Below are positions 21,985 to 31,836 of a stretch of DNA of 64,000 bases, piece by piece. The notes under the pieces are model-generated. The model searched no databases. It saw nothing but the letters and a program-made list of their open reading frames with translations, and was not told where the DNA came from. The stretch's first letter is position 1. Every line of letters begins with the position of its first letter. The stretch comes from Sclerotiophoma versabilis. Taxonomy: Eukaryota > Ascomycota > Dothideomycetes > Pleosporales > Didymellaceae. The stretch is taken from positions 2,294,001-2,358,000 of the forward strand of contig JAAROD010000004.1 of NCBI GenBank assembly GCA_012274445.1. The letters are read 5' to 3'. The position numbers were made by a program, and so were the translations under genes.

Positions 21985-24596
21985 ATTGAAATAAAGACGC
22001 TACTGTAAGGGAATGAATTGTAAAGAACAGCGTTGAGATCACGAGCGGTACTCGATGAGGAGTGTGGATATAGATCAGATCTTGAGACGAAGGAACGAAA
22101 ATCGTAGGGCGATCGGGGTGCACTGCTAACCCATATAAGGCTCCCAAATAAGTCTCAGGCAGATAGGGTTTGCAATGTTGTTATGCGTGCGACCCTCTTG
22201 AGCTGGTAGCCAGCGTCCTCGACAGGCGTTCCTCGTCGCCAATTTGAGACATGTCATCAAACCCGGCAACGTCAGTGCAACATCCCCGTAGCAGTTCGCT
22301 AGGGTAACGCAGCTAACACGCTAGTAAAGAAAGACAGACAGCCTCGATCTGAGGCCTGTGGCACGCACAAGACGACTTCGGATATGGCGCGACGCTGTGT
22401 TAGGCAGAGGCGTTGGGGATTGCAAAGTCTGGGCGAACAAAGGGGCTTGTTGCTGCAGTCCGGCAGTTAAGAAACCTCTTCATTGATACTGTTGGGTGAA
22501 ATAGCCGCACAAGGGATTGAATATAGCAGAGACAAGGCTCATAGTAGCTGCGAACGCTGTGTTCCTTCGGGTTGGAGCATGATGCGCCAAGAAGTGAGGT
22601 GTCTGAGATTCAGGCGCGTCGAAGGCCTCAGCGGCCGACGATTGGAAGGCCAGTGCGCGCTAGTGTCGCCTTCCGCCTCCGACCAGGTTGTGCCTGCCTT
22701 CACTGTCATCTTCAAGCATTCGACATGTCACTGTCGACTTCTCAGAACACGTTCGTATGTTGATCTAATGAGAGTCTGGGTGAACTGCCGTATGTAGACA
22801 CTCCCGTAGAGTTGCCGCTACGCCTTCTTGATAATACACCCGATGCACTTCATTCTTGACTGAAAAGGCTACCCTACCTACACAGACACCAAGCATTTCC
22901 ATCTCATACAATACTAGGATCATATTGCTACAACTGCATAAACAGCCCGCAAACGTTGGACGTGTCTCTTTTTGCCACTAAACTTACCTATGGTAGTTTG
23001 CTTCGCGGTTGACAGAAGAGCTAGCGTCCCTATGGAGTTCGAGCAATTCAGCGCAAGCTAGCCCACACGCCATCAGGTTTCTTCTCGCAGGACTACTGAG
23101 GATCGACAAACGACTCTTGGCCCTCTGAGCCCCGATTACTGAAGCTTCAACTGCTGGTGTTCTTTTCGAGTCTCGCACACTTGCTTTAGTCTGACTGAGC
23201 TGTGACCTTCTGTCAACAACTTTTCCTCTCTGTACTGCATTCTCCCTGCATCATCTTATTTTCTTCGACACTTTCAGACATCGAGTTGGTATGAAGCCGA
23301 CTGGGGTAATTTCAAGATCTTCACCAGAGCCGAGGCGGCGTTCACTCCACCCCGTGTAACACAACTGAAACCAAACATCGGCAGCATGCATGAGCGGCTC
23401 AACAACCGCTCTCTCCCGGACTCAATCAATGGCCTAATCTCTCAAGCAAATGATGTCCCTTTTCCGATAAAATAGTCTCAGCACCCTATCGAACCACGCC
23501 CGCGACCCTCAAGCCCAAAAGCAACCACATACCAAGTCTCCAGTACACACACGCATTTGCGCATACCCTGTCCTACCCCCACATACCGCGGCCTCACGTC
23601 AGCGATCTCCACGATACCTAGTCACACATCGCGCGTCATCCCAGCAATGGCGCCGGTAGTCTGGAACAGCTCATTAGCGGGCCGCGGATCTGTGCTGCTG
23701 TCAATGCATGTCGTACCAGAGCAGTCGTGGTGGAGATGGCGGTTAGGCGCTGGGCTGTCGCTGGGCCATCGGGTTGGATGGGCATGGCACGCGTGACGCA
23801 AGGAGGGTGAAGGCGGGGTGCAGTGGGTCTGAGGATCACTTTTGTTTTGTGCAGAATCCTCGGTGAGCACTCGACCCGGATTCTTGGCCATGAGCTTGCT
23901 GGCGCACACACGGCGTTGTGGAGAGTCAGTGGACTTCTTTTTGCCGTACAGGTACCGCAGCCCGGATATCGATAGCAACTTCTTCTGCTACCACAACACC
24001 AAGGATTAGACGGGCCCTTGTCTGGCTCTGACTCACACCAACCTTACACATGTACGCTGCTCGAAGCGCTGTCGGAAGACCCTCGGATCTCTGCAGCTCA
24101 ACGCGCCAAAACGGGCAGTGACAGGTGACACGCTGAAATCCACGGGGAATGGCCTGCTTACCTAAAGGGGCAAGTTGAGCTCAGGACTAGGAACACTGGA
24201 CGTAGGGATTGGGTGAGTAATGGAAGGCTGTATTGGGTTGATACTGATGGTATCTGGATTGCTGCGGCGCAACAGTGGAACCCGTACCGACGTCCAGGGG
24301 GGGGGGGGGGGGGTGCAAAGCAATTAAACTGTGTTGGCATTCTCCGTGCACCCACTGATGAGGTTGTTGACTGTTGTTACATCAGGGGCCTCCCGAGCTG
24401 CCACTTGGCACTGTGGAAGAACTCAGCATCTTCTAAATACCATGAAGTCATAATGAGATACACAGCTGAGCTTCAATTGCTCTATCTTGCTATACATTCT
24501 GGTTGCTGAACAAATGACAGAACAGGGCTGCTTGGTTTTCCGCATTCCCAGGTTGGCTGGTTGGAAGCTCCGTGGTGTAGTACAGATGGGTTGAAC
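21985..24596. other. intergenic region with poly-G run
   Basis: About 2.6 kb without a supported gene. It includes an uninterrupted run of 17 G at 24297-24313. A 118-codon minus ORF (23622-23978) and others show no domain. No transposon remnants recognised. Confidence 0.5.
24297..24313 (+). repeat. poly-G run (17 G)
   Basis: Seventeen consecutive G on the plus strand in intergenic DNA. Such runs can form G-quadruplexes and are error-prone in sequencing, so the true length is uncertain. Confidence 0.9.
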
Positions 24597-26873
24597 TCAA
24601 CCCAACTTCCCCATCAGCAGCGCGTCGACCCTCTCGCCCTTCTTCATACTTCCCTCACCCATAGGCATAGCCAACAACGCATTAGCCCCTCTGAAACTGC
24701 CGATTCTACTACTTCTCTGTCCGCCTGTTGAAGAGGCATACATAGCTCCATCTCGCGCGATGACAAGCGCACGATGATACTCCGGCCGGCCCTTGTCCAT
24801 CCTGACATCCTCATCGAGGAGCACACTCACCTTCGGCAGACCTACAGGCGTGATACCAGCCTGCTGGTGCAGCGCGGGTAAGACGAAAAGGTGGAAGCAC
24901 ACTACGGCCGAAGCAGGATTTCCAGGTAGGGAGAAAACTGCTTTGGTAATGCGCGTGCCGTCGGGAGCTTTGGTAGGGACGGTGGCGAAGGTGGTGGGTT
25001 TGCCTGGCTTCATGTTGACACGGCCAAAGTGGATTGTGCCGCCCAGGGAGCGCTCGATTGTGGGCTTGAGCAGGTCAAGCTCGCCCATGGAGACACCGCC
25101 TGAAGTTATTATTATATCACACTTCAGAAGGGCTTCACGAAGGGTCTGTTCAAGGGTGCCGGGTCTGGTGGGGTCAGTGATTATCAGAAGTAGTGCACAT
25201 GAATACGTGGACTCACTTATCCGATGCAATCCCGAGATCGACGACTTCGAAGCGGTGGCTTCGTGCTGCTGTGATAAGGGTTGGGCGGTTTGTGTCTCTC
25301 ACTTCACCCAGGCGTAGCGGCCCTTCTCTGTCGTGCGGAATGATTTCATCGCCAGTGCTTAAGACGCCTACAACAGGCCTTCTGTAGACGGAGACTTCCC
25401 TCGTACCCACTGACGCAAGGAGACCGAACTCCCCACCAAGAACCGTGACGCCCTCACCCTTTTTCAATATCGTATCGCCCTCTTTTACATCACTACCGAC
25501 CTCACGTACATTCTCGCCAACCTTGATCTCGTCTGTCAAGATCTCGACCTCTTTCTCCTCGTTTCCATCATCTGTCTGGCTCTTCAAGGCAGTGTCTTCA
25601 ACCATGACAACTGCATCAGCACCAGGGGGGAGTGGCGCGCCAGTGGTGATCCGGGCAATTTCCCCCTCATGCAGCTCCTTCACATCACCTGCCTGGGCAT
25701 GGGATACGATCGTAACGGGGTACACGCCCTTCTCGAATTTGCCAGAGGAAGGTATCTTGACGGCATACCCATCAACAATGCTGGCTCGGAAGGCGGGAAC
25801 GGATTCTGTAGCTTTGACATCTTCGGCAAGCACGGAGCCACCCAACTTCATGTTAACTGGCACCTTCTCGACAATGGGGGCTGGTGTATGCTCTGCAATC
25901 AATTTCAAAGCCTCATCGACTGCAAGCATGGGGTAAGGGGATGATCGATATCTGCGAGTTGGTCCAGCATTGGGATCATTCGACTGAGGTCGCTCTTCTG
26001 GTTTTGTGTGCGGCTGTACTGCGGCATGGCCTCCATGACCGTGGGAGTGACCGTGGCTATGGTGATGATGGTGATGGGAGTGCCCACTGCTTGCACCTAA
26101 CAATGTTAATACCTTTCAGCCTGCACATTCAAGCGATGATATACCTGACGGTGCAGTGCCAGAGGAAACGCCCGCATCTTTTTCGAGTTGTTTCACGCCA
26201 CCTTCATGAAGCGGTCTTGACTCTGCACCAGCTGCCTGAATGCATGCATGCGGTAGTAGCTTGATGACTGCCTCTAGGTTCTCTTTAGCGCCCTTTGGTG
26301 ATCCCGGTAAAGTGATGATAATAGACTGTTTCCGAGTACCCGCCACAGGTCGGGCCATCAATGCGACTGTATGAGTCAGTACGTGGATACCATACAGCGG
26401 AAGGAAGCTGCTGACAAGGTGTGACGGCATACGAAGTCGTAAGCATGCCATGGCTAAACTATTGTTAGCTTGGGATCTGAGTACGAACAATGAATGATAA
26501 CTTGCACAAGTCCAGGAGCATGTCTGTCTATCAACGGCGTTATGGCCTGCCCGCATTGTCAGCCTTGAATTCCTGTGCCTTACGCTACCTATCATACTTC
26601 GGGAGTAACATCTTTCGTAGCGAATCCAGTCCCACCGCTGGTTATGATCAAATTAATAGGATCAGCACCGTCGGTCCACTTCCTGATGGTCTTCTGGATT
26701 GCCAGTATGCTATCCGGCACGATTTCGGTATCCGCGACATCCCAGTTATCATTGGCAGAGTTGTTGAAGACATCTTTGAGAATCGGTAGGCATTTGTCGG
26801 TTGAAGGATCCTGAGACGCAGTCTCCGACACGACTAAGATCGCGGCCCTCAGCTTTGAGTTCGCAGTGGTCAT
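24597..26873 (-). CDS. cnxE: gephyrin/CnxE-type molybdenum cofactor biosynthesis protein (MogA-MoeA fusion)
   Basis: Six exons on the minus strand (26873-26598, 26546-26506, 26453-26416, 26366-26145, 26096-25217, 25164-24597) give 674 residues. The N-terminal G domain (MogA-like, residues ~1-180) adenylylates molybdopterin: LIITSGGTGFATKDVTPE, ITPLIDRHAPGLV, ARPVAGTRK, ITLPGSPKGAKEN. The C-terminal E domain (MoeA-like, ~235-674) inserts molybdate: FRASIVDGYAVK, VGVLSTGDE, RDTNRP, DIIITSGGVSMGELD, FSLPGNPASA. Between them lies a His-rich linker (about residues 197-216). The cofactor serves nitrate reductase, xanthine dehydrogenase and sulfite oxidase. Intron 2 appears to be GC-AG: only that donor restores PGLVHGML. 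The gene order G-then-E is the animal/fungal one, opposite to plant CNX1. Confidence 0.93.
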
Positions 26874-27237
26874 GTTGATAGAGGAGGTGACGTTGACGGT
26901 GGAGCTCTTGTCCCGCCTCTATTATGTAGTCTGCGCATGGGCCACCTAGACTTTGGGTACTCATAAGGATGCCTAAGCAGCGTTCGACGTGTTATTTCTT
27001 ATAATTGAACCCGGATCGAAACTTGATATCTAACGCCAATGCTCGCTCGTAATACATGCATTATACAAGCGCCTCTCCTGTGTACACTGTACAACTTCGG
27101 CGAACCCATCCTATATTGCCCTTAATCCCGAAGTGCCATTGTGAAATAGACTTTCTTTGCGCATCCCCTCTTCTGTCTATCGACATGTCTGCTTCTCTAA
27201 TTGGGGTGTGTTTCACTGTGCAATGACGTCAATGCGC
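26874..27237. other. intergenic region cnxE-VMA16
   Basis: Promoter of cnxE and 3' UTR of VMA16 are expected here. No other element recognised. Confidence 0.45.
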
Positions 27238-27986
27238 TCAGTCAAAGTCCTTTGCAGCGCTCTGCATTAGCAATCCAATGATCAGACCGAACAGACCGAG
27301 GATAGAACTGAAAATCTCAATGACGAGGATCTTGACGAAACTACAGGTATGTCAGTCACCGATCCTAACGTTATAGGTGTAGTATACGTACAGCGCTGGA
27401 TCAGCGGCATCCGCCAACGCTGCGCTACTTCCGTTGATACCAACAGAGACACCGCAGATCAGGTTGCACATGCCAACTGTGAGCCCAGCCCAGAACAGCG
27501 CGTAGCCGGTGAAGTAGTTGGAGCCAGAGTAAAGCTTCTCGGTGTCTCCAACCGCCTGCATCTTCGAGGAGAAGATGATGGCCATAATGACGCCGTAAAT
27601 GGCAACAACTTCGCAGAAGATGATGGAGATCAAGTTCTTTGTTCGTATCCTGGGCGCCTTGACACCGCCACCGACGATGGATACACCGGTTGTGAAGATA
27701 CCCCTGTCATGCAGTTAGAGCCTGCCCAAGTGCCTGCTTCTGTGTAAACGTACCAGGCCGAGCCTACAACGGAGAGACCAATGCATAGACCGATACCCAA
27801 ACTAGCCCATGTGTATGGCGATATAGATTCGAGGAACCGTCCGACGTTGAATGCCTCGCCCTCGCCGTTGAACAGCATGTCTGCCCGTCATTAGCTATTG
27901 CCTGCGCCCCCGTCGTCACCGCACGTACACAAGCCAACCACCGTCAAGGCGGCGGTCGCACCGCCCGTGCCGTATGTAAGCACCAT
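27238..27986 (-). CDS. VMA16: V-ATPase Vo proteolipid subunit c''
   Basis: Four exons on the minus strand (27986-27929, 27880-27754, 27703-27392, 27340-27238) give 199 residues. Joined exons read GLYMLFNGEGEAFNVGRF, then the paired-helix proteolipid repeats: SLGIGLCIGLSVVGSAWGIF and SIVGGGVKAPRIRTKN. The essential membrane Glu sits in ISIIFCEVVAIYG, the proton-carrying residue of subunit c''. The second repeat ends LGLFGLIIGLL followed by a short hydrophilic tail. The subunit is part of the rotating ring that pumps protons into vacuoles and other organelles. Divergent from the TFIIA-gamma gene, 196 bp away. Confidence 0.93.
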
Positions 27987-28182
27987 CGTGGCAGATAGTC
28001 GTGGGAGCGGAGATGGATGGTGAGAGTGGCGGACTGGAGCTTCCTTGGTGGAGGCAGCGTTGGAAGCTGCGATGATGATGGCTGGCGCACGGACTTGCCG
28101 GCTTGGCGGCTGTATCATCGGCCTCGTCGACCACAGGCACCCGTCACCCGAACACCAGCCAACACACCTTGTCGCAGTCAAC
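27987..28182. promoter_or_regulatory. bidirectional promoter VMA16 / TFIIA-gamma
   Basis: Only 196 bp separate two divergent start codons of essential genes. The region is GC-rich and shows no TATA box, typical of housekeeping bidirectional promoters (inference). Confidence 0.5.
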
Positions 28183-28656
28183 ATGGCCGCCGATCTCAAG
28201 TACTACGAGCTCTACCGCCGAAGCAGGTACTGCATGCGCGCCTGGGAGAAGCATTCAGAGCACGCTGGCTGACAGCAGACAGTCTGGGCGGTGCCCTCAC
28301 GGACACGCTGGACAATCTGATCACCGAGCGCCGCATCGAGCCCCAGCTGGCCATGAAGATCCTCACAAACTTTGACAAGGCGGTCGCCGACGTGCTCGCG
28401 GACAAGGTCAAGGCGAGGCTGACGTTCAAGGTGGGTTCATGGTCATTCTGTGGCAGCGCAAGGGAAGCTTCAAGGCAGTGTCGTGATGTACTGACACGCA
28501 CTTGCGCAGGGCCACCTCGATACCTACCGTTTCTGCGACGATGTTTGGACGTTCATCATAAAGGATATCAACTTCAAGCTCGACAACACGAACCAGGTCC
28601 ACGCCGACCGGGTCAAGATCGTCAGCTGTAACACAAAGCGTCCGGGTGAAGCCTAG
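28183..28656 (+). CDS. TOA2: TFIIA small (gamma) subunit
   Basis: Three exons (28183-28226, 28283-28430, 28510-28656) give 112 residues, the normal length for the family. MAADLKYYELYRRSSLGGAL opens the four-helix bundle; LVIDR-type positions follow (ITERRIEPQLAMKILTNFDK). The beta-barrel half reads ARLTFKGHLDTYRFCDDVW, then FIIKDINFKL and VKIVSCNTK. The protein pairs with TFIIA alpha/beta, binds TBP on the TATA region and stabilises the RNA polymerase II preinitiation complex. Intron 1 uses the acceptor at 28282, which gives RSSLGG; the CAG seven bases earlier would break the frame. Confidence 0.95.
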
Positions 28657-29185
28657 AGCTGAGCCTCTGGTCTTGCCTGTACTTTGTGCTTGCTGAATGG
28701 AGTCCTGGGCAAGTTGAAAGGTGGCGCTGACGACATGGACGATGAAGGGTCTCGTGGCTGTCAGATAGGCGTTCGCTCGCAAATACGAACGGTGGAAAAG
28801 GAAGCATGATGATGCCTGATGTGGAGGTGCCCGGAAGGACACTAAAGGGGCCGTATCGGGCTTGCTTGAATTCATTTGGCGTTACGGAACGAGATTGGAA
28901 CCGATACCACGGGCATAGTTTGGAGTTAGGGTCACAACACTTGCATCACGCTTAACGTGGATGCTTTGAGGGAGAGATATGCATTCCACGAAAACAAATC
29001 AAATACCATATTTAAGAGCTTTACATGTGTAAGCAGTGGACTTGAATGTCTCCCGTTGCAAGGTACATCACTGGTAGCCGTGAAGGTTGACTAAGCTCTC
29101 GGGAGTCCGCTCCGTACAGTAGCTACATCGACCACACCTACCACACGTAACCAAGTCACGCAGCTCTACAGCACAACCGCTCACC
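28657..29185. other. intergenic region
   Basis: Holds the TFIIA-gamma 3' UTR and the promoter of the TMEM42-like gene. No coding signal seen. Confidence 0.5.
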
Positions 29186-29878
29186 ATGTCGACCCCACGT
29201 ACAAAATCAGCGTGGCTCTTCTTTTCTGTCACCAGTGGCGCCTGTGCAGCCTTCAATGGCGTTTTTGCGAAGCTGTGAGTTCTTGTCACGCCTGAAGCTG
29301 CATATCCTGATCGTAGTCCAGTACAACGACAGAGCTCACAAGCGCTTGGTCAAGCTCCCTTGCCGCAGCATTTGGCCTCGACCCCTCAAACAAATTCTTC
29401 GAGTACGCTCTACGTGCTGTACTTATCCCATTCCAGCCCACGCCATACTGTACCTGACAGACCGCAGGCTTTCTTCGGCATGAACCTCCTCTTTAATGCC
29501 ATAATGTGGGGCCTCTTCACGCGCGCTCTTACCCTCGCATCCTCCACCGTCCGCGTCTCCGTCATCAACACGTCTGCAAACTTCATGATAACCGCCATCA
29601 TGTCCGCGCTCATCTTCTCTGAGAGCCTGCCGGGGCTGTGGTGGCTCGGCGCCGCGATGCTCGTAGCCGGAAGTGTGATAGTCGGTATGAGGGAAGAGGG
29701 AGACAAAAAAGAGATAGTCACTGGCACGGGTGAAGCACCGTTGCTGAACGCTGAAGGCGAGGCGAGCGCCGAGTTCAGGGATAGTGATGATGAGGCACAC
29801 TCGAGGCATGAGCTTGACAGCGTCAGGCGCAGGAGTAGCAGTAGTGAGCGCAGCGATGCAGACGGGACGCTGAGATAG
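29186..29878 (+). CDS. TMEM42-like EamA/DMT-family membrane protein
   Basis: Three exons (29186-29274, 29322-29418, 29468-29878) give 198 residues. Four or five hydrophobic segments are seen: WLFFSVTSGACAAFNGVFAK, the AFFGMNLLFNAIMWGLF segment, VSVINTSANFMITAIMSALI and LPGLWWLGAAMLVAGSVIV. The pattern of a single EamA half-domain with a long acidic cytoplasmic tail fits the TMEM42 group of the drug/metabolite transporter superfamily. Substrate and location are unknown. The C-terminal ~60 residues are Glu/Asp/Ser-rich (EFRDSDDEAHSR, RRRSSSSERSDADG) and may be phosphorylated. The first two exons were recovered by frame and splice-site matching. Confidence 0.8.
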
Positions 29879-30068
29879 CTTGCGCTGCGACGCGACAACA
29901 CATTTTAACGAAGTCTCTACACACTCTTCCTCTTTGGGCCATACCTACTGACCATTCTGATATGAGAAGAATATGATAAATGATCAATAATTGGATATCA
30001 AATTCGATGCTTGCAGCCTGCAAGAGAAGGGACAGAATCAAATACCAGGCTCAATCACTAGCCCCTCT

Positions 30069-30839
30069 TCACAGTCTGATCGTGCAAGAATGAACCATTT
30101 CTACCCCCGAAAACCTCCTCAGCCGCTCAATACTCGCAGTTCTCGACAGAAAGCGCATCGTTTTGCGCGGATCCCCGAACTGCTTACAACCAGCGCCATG
30201 GCGAGTGCATACGACCTCCTTCTCACCCGACCAGATGAAAAACTCGCACTGGCCATGCTGGCCATTTCCATCGCTTTCGAAGCCCTCCTCCTCCTCCTCA
30301 TCTTTTTCGAAGCTATCTTCGTTCCTTTCCGCCCTCTCATCTTCCCCACCCTCCTCCTTGTCAAGGGCTAGGTCCGCAGGAGCATCCGGTACAACAGACT
30401 TTCCCTCCCCTTTCCCCTTTCCCTCGCACCGAGGCGGCCCGTCGGGGTCTAGAAGGTTGAGCTCCTGCACTGTGGCTAAAAGCTCTAGAGTGGTTTTCTC
30501 TGCTGCGGCAGTCTTTCTTTGTTGGCGCCTCTGCTTCTTGGCCTTCTTTTTCGCTCTCTCTTTCTCTTTCCTGGTCATGCCGTGCCAGAGCGTGTGGGTG
30601 TAGTGTGGTAGAGGGGGAGGAGGCGCAAGATGTTGTGGAAATATATGGGGCTGGAGGTACTCGATCCGCTGCGGATAGTTTGTTTGCTGCGGGTACAGTG
30701 ATAGAGGAGGGCCTTGAAAGGAATAGCAGTCGTAGTTCTGGCCGGAGAAGTTGTTGGTGTTGACTACTTGGTTGTGAGGCATGTAGGCCATCGGGTGGTG
30801 ATTGGGTCGTTGCATCTTGAAGAAGTCAAGGTAAGTCAA
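30069..30839 (-). CDS. hypothetical charged low-complexity protein
   Basis: ORF of 256 residues, convergent with the TMEM42-like gene 190 bp away. Met9 (30815) is an alternative start. The first ~85 residues are Pro/Tyr/Gln/His-rich without predicted fold. A strongly basic helix follows (TRKEKERAKKKAKKQRRQQR), then a moderate segment and a long acidic run (EDERAERNEDSFEKDEEEEE). The last ~60 residues carry CEFFIWSGEKEVVCTRHGAGCKQF, a Cys/His cluster. No known domain recognised; it could be a nuclear or RNA-associated protein, but this is only a composition-based guess. Confidence 0.6.
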   Translation of the reverse strand: MTYLDFFKMQRPNHHPMAYMPHNQVVNTNNFSGQNYDCYSFQGPPLSLYPQQTNYPQRIEYLQPHIFPQHLAPPPPLPHYTHTLWHGMTRKEKERAKKKAKKQRRQQRKTAAAEKTTLELLATVQELNLLDPDGPPRCEGKGKGEGKSVVPDAPADLALDKEEGGEDERAERNEDSFEKDEEEEEGFESDGNGQHGQCEFFIWSGEKEVVCTRHGAGCKQFGDPRKTMRFLSRTASIERLRRFSGVEMVHSCTIRL

Positions 30840-31836
30840 GTCACAATTCTCGGTGAGACAAAGTCAAGTTTGGAGGAGTCAGAGCACTGGAGAGCCCTAA
30901 CGTAGAAGGTGCAGTGTAAGATGGGAAACGGAGGGGAACACATGGACTGATTGAGAATGTATTACTTTCTTCGTCTTGAAAGTACGGGAACGAGGCTACT
31001 GTAACCGTGAGTATGAACTCTCTCCATAACCTGGTTCACATTGGTGTACCCAATGAGCTCCTCACAGTTGCACTTTGCAATTTTCGTGGATTTTGTACCG
31101 CATTCTTAGTTGCGTACAGGATCTTCTGCATTGCATACTTTCATTGAGCCCTTTTGCATCCTATGTGCGCTTGCGTACGCTCAATCACGGTCAAGTCACA
31201 AATTAACGGAAGTCTAGACAAGTGCTATAGATTGGGAGTGGCCTTGGTTCTGCGCCCTGAAAGCGCCCTGGCTCGATTGCAGAATTCAGAGTTCTCGAAA
31301 ACTATTTTCGCGAATATTACATTCTGGACTTTGGGATAGTGTATTGGCAACTCACAAGTCTCCTATTAAATTCGACATTTCGCGGCATTTGGATTAGTGA
31401 CGGTCCTGTTGCGGATCTTCGACACCGCACTTGTAGACTGAGTACCTTCTGACTGGCCTCGAGATTGTCCACTTCTCAGGAGTGAGTTTTACGATTATAG
31501 ATTTCGTTCTTCGATTACTTCCTGGTTCCATGACAAGGTTTGTCATTCCCCGAAACAGAGTTTGCGGTGTTCTCACTTTAAACCATGGCCTAGTCCCTTA
31601 AGTGACGAGTTAGTACCCTGAATACCTTCAGACTCTTGAGCAACTTATCAAGAAGGGGACCGGGGGCGACCGGATTAGCCTTTGGGATTCGTGATTCGAT
31701 CCTATTAGCTATAATTTTCTTGACTCAAATATCGGGACCATCAAGAGATTCGTTTCTCATACGTCACAGAATAATTAGCTTGTTGGGATTGTTCGTGTGT
31801 AGTGTGCCTCTAGAATTCTCTTAAACCTTGAACTGT
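30840..31836. other. intergenic region
   Basis: About 1 kb, slightly AT-rich, between the hypothetical gene and the 3' end of DDB1. No gene, repeat or transposon remnant recognised. Confidence 0.45.

Noticed and set aside
30840..31836. Possible decayed transposon
   Set aside because: No terminal repeats, target-site duplication or transposase fragment could be seen.
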